A stretch of 49,294 nucleotides of DNA from a virus, in the IMG/VR virus record IMGVR_UViG_3300010397_000017, positions 1 to 49,294 of that record; one strand, written 5' to 3'. Every line of letters begins with the position of its first letter. Position 1 is the first letter of the stretch. This document shows positions 30,732-41,069 of the stretch, one piece after another. The notes below the pieces were generated by a model. That model was not told where the DNA came from. It saw only the letters and a program-made list of their open reading frames with translations, and did no database searches. The position numbers were made by a program, and so were the translations under genes.

Positions 30732-33700
30732 TTATTTTCCTTCTTCAGGGATAGAATATTCTCTTTGAGCTTTCATATCCTTCATTCGTTTTAAAAGAGC
30801 ATCCTTAGTTGTTTGATCTAAAGGAGCTTGTTTAATATAATCAATCGTATGCTCCATGTTAGGCATACCGGCTGCTTCAAAGAGCTTGACAGCTAATTGG
30901 GCATCCTTACCTTGCATGTCTTTCCAGAACTGACTAACAATTTTCTGTTGATCTTGTGGGTCACGGAATGTTCTCATCAGCATAGAGCTAACCTGTTGCA
31001 TATGTTTAACATCAACATTGTCTCCGTTCACTTGATCTGCATAATAACGCATAATGTCCCGATACTTAGACATCAATTCATCATCATGTTTCTTCTTACT
31101 TTGATTCAGACCTTGTGAAATATCATACAGGTTTTTCTCAGCCATTGTCCCAAATCCTAAGAATGCAGCAGCAATCTCTGGATCAGTAATTTGACTGTCT
31201 ACAGAAATACCCAACGTATCATATTTTCTACGGGTTTCCAACATGATCATTGCTTTATCAGCAGCACTCCAAGCAGAAGAAATCTTAGCCACATCCTTTA
31301 GAACATCCTTGAATTCTGTAGGATTGTCTGGATTGATTTCATCAAACACATTCATAAACCGTCCCATTGTAAGGATGGCTTGAGGAATACGTCCATTACG
31401 TGAAGAGCCATTAGTTCCATCCACTGCCAGAATCTGTCCTGTAGGAGAAGCCGCAATCATTCCTAACATTCCTTTATCAGCGAATGCAGAAAGCATACGA
31501 GCCCATCCGTCAAAACCATAAGGACTTAATGCACTAAAATCAATACGTGTAGTGTCTCCGCTATCGTCCAGCATTGTGAACATTTCATTCAGGGCATATG
31601 CTTCAGCACCAGAAGTGATAATCTCACGTGTCTTAGGATCATTAGGGAGAAGGTCATCACCATTTTCTCCTGCTGCATACAATACAGAAGAAATTGTAGC
31701 TACCGGAAGACCCCACATAATTAAGTCTGCACCAATCATCCTAGCTTTAACATCCCAAGGAAGTCTGCGATTAGTTCCTTGCAGAATTGCTTTATGAGGC
31801 ATCTGCATAAACTGCATAATCATAGAGGCACTATTTTGAGAATAATGTAAATCCCCCGCCTTATTCATATCATAGCTTAATGCACGAGCTTCAGAATAAG
31901 CCTCTTCCGCAATTGTCTTATCAGCTAAGTTTTGACCTGCACGGACACGACGATCATAGACAGCAGCTAAATGAACAAGCTGATTCATTTTCTCACCAAG
32001 ATCAAATCCAACAGTTTGAGGGATAGAAAGAGCTTGACCAGCCACACGTTTCAATCCGTATGTGTAATCTGCCATGTCAAGACCTAAGCCTCGAACTAAT
32101 GTGTTCTTATCTACACCAGCAACCATTCCACTGTCTTCTACAAACTTATAAAATTCTTTAGAACCCTTGGTGCTAACTCCTAATCCATATTCAGCAATAT
32201 ATTTACTTACATAAGAAGGAATCGAACCAGAAGCCCATCCAAGCGGATTATAAGCAAGAGTACGGGTCGATTGGTGAGCTTGGACAATCCATTGACGAAC
32301 AGGGTTAGACAATGCAATGTAAGCCTGAAATACTGTTCCTTTAGTAGCTCTAGTAATTGAAACATCACTTGCTGCTCTCGCTCCTCTTTCTAACGTAGAT
32401 AGGTGATATTTACCTAACATGTCAGCAAGGATGTTCATTCCACCTTTAAACACCTCATCAGCAGAATTGATATATCCACGCTCCATGTAATTGATATAAT
32501 CCCAAGTAGTTCTAGCGTCTGCCACCCTAGAGCTGGTGTGGCTTACAGCATCAACAATCTCATCCCTGCTCATTGGAAACTTCTTAGGACCAAAATCAAC
32601 AGGAGGAAGCATATCCCCGTATTGTTGTACAAATCGTTTCTTAGCAGTTTCAATAGCCGGTCTTGTAGAAGTACGTCCTGCAATGCTATTAGCGGACTTT
32701 ACAGCGCTTTGCATTGGATTCTCAATATAAGTACCAACACCCAGATTATTTACTCCCTGAGCCTCATATAAGGGCTTTCCGCGCATTCTCTGAGCAATAC
32801 GTCCACTTACCTCATTCACATCCCAGTAAGCATCATCTGCTCTTGTCCATCCTCGTTTATCTTCACGAACACGGTGGGTAACTCCAGTGGAAGCTTCTTG
32901 GGCCTTGGCATACATCTCAGCATCTTTTGTATTACCCGCTACGGCTACGGTTTTAATTGTTTCTTTACCATTAGCACCAACAGCCACCATATCAACAAAT
33001 TTAGGAGCTGTATATTCGACAGTGTAATATCCTTCCCGATAATTCAAGATTGGGTCTGTTTCTCTAATTTTGCGAAGATATTCAGAAGGTGTGTTACGTA
33101 CAATAATATGCTCAACTTCCGATCCATTGATATTAACTGGACGACGAAGGGAAGCATAAGAGCCTCCTTGATTGTACAAACTATCCATCTCTGTCTTTGT
33201 TAGGCTTCTAACACTTCCAGAAGATAAATCATACACATCACCAATATTCTGATTCTTAGGGACTGGCTTAGCAAAGAATCTATCTGTAGCACTCTCAATA
33301 ATGGAATATCCTTGATTGTTCAAGGTTTTAACCATATCAAGATTTTCTAGGTAGTAATGACCATCCCAAATATTGCGCCATTGTTTTAATGCCGCAATTT
33401 CTTCTGTATTAAATCCCCTAGCAGTTAAGGCAAACGGATCATGTTTCAATCCTTTATTGTTTGCTTCAATCATATATTCTTCTACTACACGGCGACGGGT
33501 TGTAGGCATTACAGCCATCATATCCCGCAACTCACTAATTGGTTTCACTAACACTTTACTGAGCGTTACAGCTTTATCCGTAGCCACGGACATAGAACCC
33601 GTCAGCGTTGGGTGTAGCATAGAGGCTGGATCAAACAAACTACCTGCTAATGTACCTTCACGATTAGACCCAGTAATAGAAATACGATCTACCCAATTAC

Positions 33701-35444
33701 GTTTAACATCTAATGGATTCCAAGATACAACATCATTGTCTGAGATTGGATGACGAGTTTTAACCTTGATGATATAATCGCCAGAAGCTTCATTACCTGT
33801 GGCTGGAATATAATCCATACCATCACGCTTCATAACTTGAATCTCATCCCCCTGAATACCATATTTACGCAAAGCAAATTCAGCTTGTGCTTTAGCGGCA
33901 TCAGGAGTTACCCATGCTCCCCCTGTCGTTGTGTAATGAGCATCAATAGCAAGTTGATCCCCGTCTACACGGAAGGTGGTCATTGCATCATTAATTTCCA
34001 ATCCATTAGCTGCTCGGAAATCTGTTTTAACAGAATCTACAGCACCTTCTAACTCCCCTTTAGTATATCGTAAGGCACCAGTATTGGAGAGGAATGGCTC
34101 CAGATATACATTAGCTTTATTCAGAACATTACCACTTTCTGTACCCACTTGTGGAGCTACAGCATTAATCATGGCCTGTTCTTTATTTACACCAGTGAAC
34201 GCTTGGGCAACTTCATCACCACCAGTTTGAATAGCATCTAGAGCAATATTAGCTTGTTCTGGATTACCTTGCTCCATAACAGAGTAAGGAGAAGCAGGGT
34301 GCTCTCTACGAATAGGAGCAGCAAGTTCAATACGCTTGACAGCATCTTCCTGTTTATAAGGAAGTTTCTTGGTAGGATTAGGGAGTTGGGCAGAAGGGGG
34401 AAGTGTATCTTGTACAAGTTCCCAATCTGCTTTAATAACAGACTCTCCTTGTTGAGCAGTTTGTTGTGTCCCTTTACCGGCCTTGGTAGTGGCACTAACT
34501 CCATTCTTAGCACTTCTTGCAACATCCCCAACAAAGAAAGCGTCCAAGAGCGTCATGGCATTCTCAGCCCATGCCTCACCCTTGGTCATTTGCTCTTCAT
34601 TCAGGAGAGCTACAGAATTCTGCCAACGAGCATAATAGTTGTCATTGTGGAAAATAGCAGAACTATCTCGCACAGCATTTAATAAACTCTCCGTATAAGC
34701 TTGACGCTTCTGTGGAGGAATGTTATTAAGCTTCTGCATAATATCAGCTCGTGTAGAGCCGGGGGTTAAGAAGTCACTCACCCATCCTAAGATGCTAGTT
34801 GGAATTCCTTGTTGCTCTTTCAGCTTCTTATTAATATTCGCTATTTGAATATTTTTGCTGAATGGGAGAACATCTGCTTCTGCTAATTCACCTACTGTAC
34901 CTGCTCCAGCTTCTGGATTCTCAGCATTAAAACGATTCATTGCTTTTTGGCGATATTCCCTATCTGCTTGAAGACTTCCGAGAACATCTGCCAATGTTAA
35001 ACGAGCAGCACTTCCTCGGGCATCTTCTCCTTTGCTAGGGGCTTCTACAGAATTACTTTGAAGAGATACGGCAGAATCAACATGGAAATTACCACGCTGT
35101 ACTAAATCCATAACTTTCTTCTTCTGTTCTAGGGGAATTGTTTTATCTCCTAGAATTGCCATAACACCACCAATACTGCCGTCTTTATTCTTTGCAGCAA
35201 TTGCTTCTTTAATAGCATCATGTGTTGCAGAAGAGCCTTCCGACTGTTCCTGCATCATCAATTGATAACTATCTACAATGTTATTAGGATCACCCTGAAG
35301 CAGGGCACTAGTAGCTGCTCTGTTACGCATAGCCCCCATAGGCAATTGAATTGCTGGAGGTTGTGGGGTGTTTACCAAGTCAGACATTGGCGTGTCCGGA
35401 CTAATAGTATTAATCCCATAGTCCGTGTTCAGGATATCTTCCAT
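30732..35444 (-). CDS. Large internal virion/ejection protein, 1570 aa
   Basis: This is the largest gene. GGATGATTA precedes ATG, 3 bases after the previous gene. The protein is mostly helical with an Asn/Gln-rich N-terminal third and charged C-terminal helices (DPQDQQKIVSQFWKDMQGKD). Length and place match T7 gp16-type ejection proteins, but the SLT lytic domain is not here; it is a separate gene at 28074-28937. It probably forms part of the core and trans-envelope channel. No internal catalytic motif was recognised by eye. Confidence 0.8.
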   Translation of the reverse strand: MEDILNTDYGINTISPDTPMSDLVNTPQPPAIQLPMGAMRNRAATSALLQGDPNNIVDSYQLMMQEQSEGSSATHDAIKEAIAAKNKDGSIGGVMAILGDKTIPLEQKKKVMDLVQRGNFHVDSAVSLQSNSVEAPSKGEDARGSAARLTLADVLGSLQADREYRQKAMNRFNAENPEAGAGTVGELAEADVLPFSKNIQIANINKKLKEQQGIPTSILGWVSDFLTPGSTRADIMQKLNNIPPQKRQAYTESLLNAVRDSSAIFHNDNYYARWQNSVALLNEEQMTKGEAWAENAMTLLDAFFVGDVARSAKNGVSATTKAGKGTQQTAQQGESVIKADWELVQDTLPPSAQLPNPTKKLPYKQEDAVKRIELAAPIRREHPASPYSVMEQGNPEQANIALDAIQTGGDEVAQAFTGVNKEQAMINAVAPQVGTESGNVLNKANVYLEPFLSNTGALRYTKGELEGAVDSVKTDFRAANGLEINDAMTTFRVDGDQLAIDAHYTTTGGAWVTPDAAKAQAEFALRKYGIQGDEIQVMKRDGMDYIPATGNEASGDYIIKVKTRHPISDNDVVSWNPLDVKRNWVDRISITGSNREGTLAGSLFDPASMLHPTLTGSMSVATDKAVTLSKVLVKPISELRDMMAVMPTTRRRVVEEYMIEANNKGLKHDPFALTARGFNTEEIAALKQWRNIWDGHYYLENLDMVKTLNNQGYSIIESATDRFFAKPVPKNQNIGDVYDLSSGSVRSLTKTEMDSLYNQGGSYASLRRPVNINGSEVEHIIVRNTPSEYLRKIRETDPILNYREGYYTVEYTAPKFVDMVAVGANGKETIKTVAVAGNTKDAEMYAKAQEASTGVTHRVREDKRGWTRADDAYWDVNEVSGRIAQRMRGKPLYEAQGVNNLGVGTYIENPMQSAVKSANSIAGRTSTRPAIETAKKRFVQQYGDMLPPVDFGPKKFPMSRDEIVDAVSHTSSRVADARTTWDYINYMERGYINSADEVFKGGMNILADMLGKYHLSTLERGARAASDVSITRATKGTVFQAYIALSNPVRQWIVQAHQSTRTLAYNPLGWASGSIPSYVSKYIAEYGLGVSTKGSKEFYKFVEDSGMVAGVDKNTLVRGLGLDMADYTYGLKRVAGQALSIPQTVGFDLGEKMNQLVHLAAVYDRRVRAGQNLADKTIAEEAYSEARALSYDMNKAGDLHYSQNSASMIMQFMQMPHKAILQGTNRRLPWDVKARMIGADLIMWGLPVATISSVLYAAGENGDDLLPNDPKTREIITSGAEAYALNEMFTMLDDSGDTTRIDFSALSPYGFDGWARMLSAFADKGMLGMIAASPTGQILAVDGTNGSSRNGRIPQAILTMGRFMNVFDEINPDNPTEFKDVLKDVAKISSAWSAADKAMIMLETRRKYDTLGISVDSQITDPEIAAAFLGFGTMAEKNLYDISQGLNQSKKKHDDELMSKYRDIMRYYADQVNGDNVDVKHMQQVSSMLMRTFRDPQDQQKIVSQFWKDMQGKDAQLAVKLFEAAGMPNMEHTIDYIKQAPLDQTTKDALLKRMKDMKAQREYSIPEEGK

Positions 35445-35447
35445 TAA

Positions 35448-35966
35448 TCATCCAACTTTTGCTGTGGAGGTGGAACCAGAGCCAAATGCACTAAATCCGC
35501 CTGCCGAATTGAAAATAGAGGTGCTCAGGTTAAACAAATTAGTTGCTCCTGCTGCATTGCTCAAATTACGTTGTGCTGCTGTACCGAAGTCTGCTGCTGT
35601 TTGAGCAAATTGAGACAGTCGGTTCATTCCAGCAATGTTTCCTAAATTAGTACCGATATTAGCACCAAGCTGTGTAGCCAATCCACCTGTAGCTCCCAGT
35701 TCGCCAGTGCTTCCTTCTGTTCCGGTATTCTCTGCTGCTTGTAAAATACGGGCTCGACGGATACGCTCTTCACGAATTTGTTGTCTACGTTCATTAGCTG
35801 CTTGCTGAGCGTTAATAGCATTTTGTTCAGAACGTGCTTTTTTCTCGGCTTCTGCCTGTCTTTGATAATTTGCTTGTGCAGATTTTCTAGATTTTTCCGC
35901 ACTAACGTAAGAAGCTGCTCCAATAACCAGAGAAGCAATCGCTACAACTGCTGCTACCGCTGCCAT
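35448..35966 (-). CDS. Internal virion protein, T7 gp14-like, 172 aa
   Basis: An N-terminal hydrophobic Ala/Val helix (AAVAAVVAIASLVIGAASYV) is followed by a long Gln/Arg/Glu-rich coiled-coil region (RRQQIREERIRRARILQAA) and a Gly/Thr/Asn-rich tail. This is the layout of gp14-type proteins that insert into the outer membrane on ejection. The start overlaps the acetyltransferase-like gene as TAATG. Confidence 0.78.
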   Translation of the reverse strand: MAAVAAVVAIASLVIGAASYVSAEKSRKSAQANYQRQAEAEKKARSEQNAINAQQAANERRQQIREERIRRARILQAAENTGTEGSTGELGATGGLATQLGANIGTNLGNIAGMNRLSQFAQTAADFGTAAQRNLSNAAGATNLFNLSTSIFNSAGGFSAFGSGSTSTAKVG

Positions 35967-36427
35967 TATTTTTCCTTTCTATAAGCATATTCACCAAGGT
36001 TAAAACCTCTCTTAGCTAAAGTTTTATCTTGGATATTACTAGATGGGAGCAGAGACATTGTTGCTTCTACTCCCAACTCTTCTGCCTTATCAGAATATGC
36101 ATTTAATAATAATAATCCTGCTTTTGATTTTCTATATTCAGGAAGTACATACCAGAACATTTCAGCAAGCATTTCTAGATTTGGATTATAAACATTAGGA
36201 ACCTTAATAGCTCCTAATGCTCCAACAGGGATGTCTCCTTTTTTAGCCACAAATGCTGTTCCATACATTGCCCCTAAGGAAGCAAGGGCATAGATGTTTT
36301 CAATGTTTACATATTCTGGTTTTTTTAATTCTTCCTTAAGCATACGGACGGCTGCTATTTCAGCAAACCATTCCATATCTTTTTCTTGTAATATTTCTAC
36401 GTAGATGTTATGCAACTTGATTTCCAT
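35966..36427 (-). CDS. GNAT acetyltransferase-like protein, 153 aa
   Basis: VGALGAIKVP, the MLAEMFWYVLPEYRKSKAGLLLL core with an R-x-x-x-(A/G) acetyl-CoA loop, and a late TLAKRGFN strand match the GNAT fold. Many T7-like phages carry such a domain between tail tubular protein B and the internal proteins (as the gp13 region). It may be structural and no longer catalytic. It overlaps tail tubular B by 20 bases. Confidence 0.75.
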   Translation of the reverse strand: MEIKLHNIYVEILQEKDMEWFAEIAAVRMLKEELKKPEYVNIENIYALASLGAMYGTAFVAKKGDIPVGALGAIKVPNVYNPNLEMLAEMFWYVLPEYRKSKAGLLLLNAYSDKAEELGVEATMSLLPSSNIQDKTLAKRGFNLGEYAYRKEK

Positions 36428-38627
36428 TCAATGTCAGGTTCCAACCTAGGATATGGCAATCCTTATTAGGCTCCGTTTCCATATAAAGGGCTAAGGAACG
36501 TCCTCGACCCCTAAGCTTACTTCTGGTAACAACTGTCTCAAATCCGGTGTCCATAGAAGCGTTTGGCCCAGGGAGAAATGCTTTACGATAACGATAGCCT
36601 TGTTGTAATTGGCCTATTTTATTACTCACCGTGTTTGTTGCCCAATCCCATTGGATGCGGAATAAACAACCAGATTGATTCAAGGGAACTCCATCACTAT
36701 CTGTTTCTGTCTCAGTTCTTAACATATGCAATACAAGATAAGGAACTTGTTTAAAGACAGCAGAATCTCCTGCAATTTGAGAACCAGTTAGAACAAATGC
36801 TTTAGCATCTACGCCAACACCGTCATTTGTTTTCCAATCTAAGAAATTAGTATCTTTGTAATTAGAGAACGTGTATTGATTGTTAACACCACCGGTTTTC
36901 TTAGAAGTGAGATAGATGGTTTCTTCATTGAAGAAAAGAGGAACTTCAATTTCTACAGTGTTATCTGGAGCATTCTTAATGGAATTCATAGAGAACGTTC
37001 CTAAATCAAAATCAAAGATCAACTCTCTAGTATCAGAATTAGAAGAATATTTAGTTCCAGTTTTATATACCCACCGGAGCTTCTTCTTCTTATCATCGTA
37101 TGCCCCCTTTACAGAAGGAATAGCATCTGAAGGAATAGCATCAAATAATGTTTGAATTGTTGTACGTGAAACATTATTTACTACTAAATTTCCTGTTGTT
37201 TTGTCTGGAGCGACTACATAAATTCCACCATCACCCCAATACATAATTGTATCACCTTGGAGAATAACAGAATTTTTTGCTGTACATCCATATGTAGAAA
37301 TCTGTCCTACTTTATAATTTGTAGCAGAGAATCCAAATTCATTACCACCGGTAATAGCCCATACACCATTATTAGCAATTACAACAAGACTATTTCCTAA
37401 TGGTTTTAATGAGTAAACTTTATCCATCTCAGCAATCTTGATATAGCCACCATCTGTATCTACAACATCTGCCCCTTCACGGGAAGTAGGATCACCTTCT
37501 TGATAACACTTACCCAAGTCTCTGGAATTCTTGATAAGCTGACTAAATAGGATGTGAGAATTTAATTTAGGACTTCTACCATCTCCATCAATAATATCCC
37601 CAGAGAATCCAGCATACCAAGCTCTTCCTGCAAATCCCGCAGCTACTGTTGGACCTCCTTTAGTAATGTCATTAACTAATCCAGCAATAGCTGATGGGGG
37701 AAATCCAACCATCCCATTATTGTTCCAAGTTTTGGTAAATTCAGTTGTTCTGCTGCCGCCACGACTAAGAGCATCAATGATAAAGAATCCCTTAGAAGCA
37801 ATTGGAGTAAGTCCGAATACCTCTTCATAGAGATTGGGATAAACTCGTTCAAATGGTGGATTAGGAACATCAATTGGTTGAAATTGTAAACCAGTCCAAA
37901 CCACTTCAGAATTACTTGGATACTTAATATATGCTGTTGAGTACATTGTTAAAGGATTTTGCAATATACCCGCAGAATCCTTTCTTGGAATAGCCCAAGA
38001 TTGGTTATTTAAATTGTAAACTTGTGGAGCAAATAGAGTAGAAACACGATAATAAATATCATCTTCTAAATTAGCATCTCCTGTATCAACTCCCCAAAAA
38101 TCTCTAATCTTTAATTGTACATTTCCAAAACTAAATCTTGGAGAGCCTGTTGGTCCGTTATAGGTAACTAATAAGGGTGTCTGTCCGTCTGTATTAGTTG
38201 GAGTCATTGCAGAAGTTAATACAATCAACCGTCCTTCAACAGAAGCAAACGAATATTCATAATTTCCCCTATTATCAGGGAACACTTGATACGACTGAAT
38301 GAAGGTAAAATCTTCATCAAAGAATTCAAGAAGATTACCAACTTGGGCGACAATAAAGGTGTTGTCTAGGAAACCACCAGCATCTTCCCACACAAATCCA
38401 TTGAAGACAGGATTTGTAATTTGAGGAGAGCCTGAATTGGAAATAGTACGTAATGTATACCCATCTACGTAATCAAGACCAAGTCTACGTTTGCGTGTAC
38501 CATCCCTGAATGTTTCAAAATTCTCTTCTTGTTTAGAGGCATTAGGAGGAAAATTCAAAGGGCTAGCTTCTGTAATAAGCCCTTGAATGAAGGTGTTTAC
38601 CTCAGCCCTTTGACTTGGTTTTGTCAT
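36408..38627 (-). CDS. Tail tubular protein B (nozzle), 739 aa
   Basis: The start (VNTFIQGLITEASPLNFPPNA) and the following QEENFETFRDGTRKRRLGLDY are characteristic of podovirus tail tubular protein B. A beta-propeller-rich body follows (KTTGNLVVNNVSRTTIQTLF and FSATNYKVGQISTYGC strands). It forms the distal tail tube below protein A. ATG is directly after the stop of the 62-aa gene at 38628. Confidence 0.87.
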   Translation of the reverse strand: MTKPSQRAEVNTFIQGLITEASPLNFPPNASKQEENFETFRDGTRKRRLGLDYVDGYTLRTISNSGSPQITNPVFNGFVWEDAGGFLDNTFIVAQVGNLLEFFDEDFTFIQSYQVFPDNRGNYEYSFASVEGRLIVLTSAMTPTNTDGQTPLLVTYNGPTGSPRFSFGNVQLKIRDFWGVDTGDANLEDDIYYRVSTLFAPQVYNLNNQSWAIPRKDSAGILQNPLTMYSTAYIKYPSNSEVVWTGLQFQPIDVPNPPFERVYPNLYEEVFGLTPIASKGFFIIDALSRGGSRTTEFTKTWNNNGMVGFPPSAIAGLVNDITKGGPTVAAGFAGRAWYAGFSGDIIDGDGRSPKLNSHILFSQLIKNSRDLGKCYQEGDPTSREGADVVDTDGGYIKIAEMDKVYSLKPLGNSLVVIANNGVWAITGGNEFGFSATNYKVGQISTYGCTAKNSVILQGDTIMYWGDGGIYVVAPDKTTGNLVVNNVSRTTIQTLFDAIPSDAIPSVKGAYDDKKKKLRWVYKTGTKYSSNSDTRELIFDFDLGTFSMNSIKNAPDNTVEIEVPLFFNEETIYLTSKKTGGVNNQYTFSNYKDTNFLDWKTNDGVGVDAKAFVLTGSQIAGDSAVFKQVPYLVLHMLRTETETDSDGVPLNQSGCLFRIQWDWATNTVSNKIGQLQQGYRYRKAFLPGPNASMDTGFETVVTRSKLRGRGRSLALYMETEPNKDCHILGWNLTLNGNQVA

Positions 38628-38816
38628 TTACTCTTTTACCTTAGAACGTAAATAAACATCAATTTTTTCTTTTGCAATTGCACGGGAAGTAAACATTCCT
38701 TCTAAACATACTGGAATCTTACCACCCTTCCCTGAAGTTACTACGATATAACTCGAAGGCATCTCTTTGTGGGGCTTAATATCGTAGCCCTCATAACTTG
38801 TAATATAAGCACTCAT
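38628..38816 (-). CDS. Small hypothetical protein between tail tube genes, 62 aa
   Basis: ATG overlaps the stop of tail tubular A (38813-38816), and its stop abuts tail tubular B. The small alpha/beta product (SAYITSYEGYDIKPHKEMPS, then a charged C-terminal helix) has no recognised family. Its location suggests a role in tail assembly or a moron; either is inference. Confidence 0.65.
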   Translation of the reverse strand: MSAYITSYEGYDIKPHKEMPSSYIVVTSGKGGKIPVCLEGMFTSRAIAKEKIDVYLRSKVKE

Positions 38817-39568
38817 CGTCTACTCTTTCTTCCAAAGTCGGGATAAACAATCCCCCCTTTTAATTGCCAGGCTTTACGAGCAAGCCATCTATTTTGTCTA
38901 CCAGCTTTCTGTTCAGCCTTCTGATCTGCTGTTTGCCTTAATGCTAAAGAAGCAGTACTCTTAGATTCTGCTACCAACAAGGCAAATGCTTCGTCAGGTA
39001 AATCAGGAATAGCATCATCTTCGTGAACCCATGTAGGAGAGAGATATGCTAAACATTGTGTTTTCTGTGTCTGTAACGTGTCATCAACTTCTATATCGTA
39101 CGAGTCGGTTACAATATACTGATCATCAAAGCTAGTCCAATACTGAGGAGCCATATCATTGATGATAAGCAAACGACTACCACCAAAGTCAGTAACCTCA
39201 ATAACATTGTCATTATCACTATTGCGTCCTGAAATATAACGTAGAAAAGCATCAGGCTCTTTATAGGTTACTGCTTGCCAAAGTTCTTTAGTCTGATCTA
39301 ATTTATGTTTCTCATAGTTAAAGAAGACAAGTTCTTTTAAATTAGAAGGGGCTTTAAGATAATTTGGTTTTGATAGGTCAATGGAGCTTTCTAATTGTAT
39401 TAACCGTTTCTGTGTAGCCCAATTACGATTGGAAGTGAGCTCTAGGAAACAACTTTTAACAATTTGAGCTACTTGCTGAGATTCAATAGTATCAGAAATA
39501 CTATTAACTTCATCGGCATCTAAATCATTCAGAATATCTTGTGTAATCTCTAATAGGCTTAATTTCAT
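38813..39568 (-). CDS. Tail tubular protein A (adaptor), 251 aa
   Basis: I chose ATG 39568 (MKLSLLEITQDIL) after AAGGTGTGAA; the longer version would start inside the terminator hairpin at 39585-39620. The pattern of an N-terminal helix pair, LTSNRNWATQKRLIQLE, PNYLKAPSNLKELVFFNY and the C-terminal Lys/Gln-rich helices matches T7 gp11-type adaptors that join portal and tail tube. It is the first gene after the terminator that separates head and tail modules. Confidence 0.8.
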   Translation of the reverse strand: MKLSLLEITQDILNDLDADEVNSISDTIESQQVAQIVKSCFLELTSNRNWATQKRLIQLESSIDLSKPNYLKAPSNLKELVFFNYEKHKLDQTKELWQAVTYKEPDAFLRYISGRNSDNDNVIEVTDFGGSRLLIINDMAPQYWTSFDDQYIVTDSYDIEVDDTLQTQKTQCLAYLSPTWVHEDDAIPDLPDEAFALLVAESKSTASLALRQTADQKAEQKAGRQNRWLARKAWQLKGGIVYPDFGRKSRR

Positions 39569-39584
39569 TTCACACCTTATAAAA

Positions 39585-39620
39585 TAAAAAAGGGGAAAGG
39601 GCTTTTGACCCAATCCCCTA
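39585..39620 (-). terminator. Rho-independent terminator between head and tail modules
   Basis: Read leftward: AGGGGATTGGG, loop TCAAAAG, CCCTTTCCCCT, then TTTTTTATTTT. The stem is strong and GC-rich with a U-run, placed 6 bases after the decoration-protein stop. No obvious promoter follows before tail tubular A. It probably lets capsid and decoration proteins be made in excess while some transcripts read into the tail genes. Confidence 0.85.
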
Positions 39621-39625
39621 GAGAC

Positions 39626-40111
39626 TTACACTTTAGTTGTGTTGTAGTAGGTCAAGGTTAAGATTGCCTTGCCCACACCAGCAGTAACTACTGGAGAAGT
39701 GCCACCCGTTGTTTTACCAATTTTAGCAGCCGCTGTCGTACCGGTAGCGGAGCCTTGGGCCCAAGTGCCAGTACCAGTAGATGCTGGAGCTTTAGTGCCA
39801 ACAGCTTCCAATTCCGCTTCAGTCAGAACAATACCATTAGTCGATTCAGAGCCCAGGGCTCCGATAATGACAGTTGGGCTAGTTCCTGTGATGTTGAATG
39901 CTTCATCCACCCGCAGAACTGCCGAACGGAACAGAGCACCCTTAGGAATTACAACTGGAGGTACAAAAGTACCATTGATAAAATCTGGGGTCAGAGTGAT
40001 AGAAAGACGAGCTAAACTATCTTCACCATGTTCCAGACCTACGGCGTACCCGGTATCTCGGGAACCGTAGTAGTTGTTTACGTTAATACCTGCTTTATTT
40101 TCATAACCCAT
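39626..40111 (-). CDS. Head decoration/stabilisation protein (probable), 161 aa
   Basis: AAGGAG is 6 bases before ATG. The protein is Gly/Thr/Ala-rich and beta-rich (GTGTWAQGSATGTTAAAKIG). It lies directly after the capsid gene and before a terminator, which is where capsid decoration proteins sit. No sequence family is recognised with certainty. Confidence 0.6.
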   Translation of the reverse strand: MGYENKAGINVNNYYGSRDTGYAVGLEHGEDSLARLSITLTPDFINGTFVPPVVIPKGALFRSAVLRVDEAFNITGTSPTVIIGALGSESTNGIVLTEAELEAVGTKAPASTGTGTWAQGSATGTTAAAKIGKTTGGTSPVVTAGVGKAILTLTYYNTTKV

Positions 40112-40121
40112 AATTTACTCC

Positions 40122-41066
40122 TTAAGCAATGTTAACAGCAGAGGTGATATAAACACCCAGAGTGTCAACACGCTGAGTACCCAAGCCCCAACGGCAAGAA
40201 GTAACGAATTCATCACGACGCAGGTCTTTATTACGTTCACCTTCCACCTTAGGCATACGACGCCATGCACCCATAATAGGCTTGGTGTTGTCATCTGCTA
40301 CGGACATGAAGATGTTTGCCACACCGTTAGTAACAGTGGTTGTACCATCAGAGAACGAACCAGTTTGCAGACGGTTGGAAGTGATAATGTCCCAGCCATA
40401 CAGATTCATCAGGAACTGGTGATCACGGGCAAAGCCTTGTTCCAGAATACGTTCTGCAAATGGAGTAACATCACGACCGATCGAAACCAATCCATCCAGA
40501 GTTGCAGCAACTACTGGGTCAACAATAGCGATACGACCACCAGCAGGAACATTAGCCTTGTCAAAGGCCAGCTTCATCTTGATGAATGCATCCAGAGTGG
40601 CTACGTTGTTAGTAGCAGCAGAAGCAATACGATGAGCAAAACCATTAACAGTGTTAGGATTGGCATTAGTTTGGGAACTATTACATTTCTTCAGGAAGCG
40701 AGATTCAAAGGTTTCCTGAATAGCACGAGTGGATTCCGAAGAACGTGCAGACATCAGGGCTTCAACCTGAGCACCGTCTTCACGAAGTTCGTCAGCTACA
40801 TACCAAGCATCGCCGATATAATCGGTAATGGTCAGAGTAACTTCACCCGATTCAATTGGGGTATAGTCAAATGGAACTTCTTCAGCACCATCCTGAACGG
40901 TAACAGTACCGACAGTTTTGATATGCAGAGTGGTTCCAGAACCGAAATCAGATACGTTACGGTAGAATGTACCTGGTAACATACCATCATGCAGATTGCG
41001 AAGAATGAAGGCAGAATACTGTTCTGCTTCAATAAACGCAGTAGAGTTTGCGCGATTTTGCGACAT
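40122..41066 (-). CDS. Major capsid protein, 314 aa (HK97-fold type)
   Basis: A 314-residue protein between scaffold and decoration protein with segments typical of T7-like capsids: IEAEQYSAFILRNL, SGTTLHIKTVGTVTVQDG (E-loop-like strand), GGRIAIVDPVVAATL, NLYGWDIITSNRL and ATPRM-like RRMPKVEGER near the end. It is the shell subunit. It begins just after the scaffold stop. Confidence 0.88.
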   Translation of the reverse strand: MSQNRANSTAFIEAEQYSAFILRNLHDGMLPGTFYRNVSDFGSGTTLHIKTVGTVTVQDGAEEVPFDYTPIESGEVTLTITDYIGDAWYVADELREDGAQVEALMSARSSESTRAIQETFESRFLKKCNSSQTNANPNTVNGFAHRIASAATNNVATLDAFIKMKLAFDKANVPAGGRIAIVDPVVAATLDGLVSIGRDVTPFAERILEQGFARDHQFLMNLYGWDIITSNRLQTGSFSDGTTTVTNGVANIFMSVADDNTKPIMGAWRRMPKVEGERNKDLRRDEFVTSCRWGLGTQRVDTLGVYITSAVNIA

Positions 41067-41069
41067 TTA

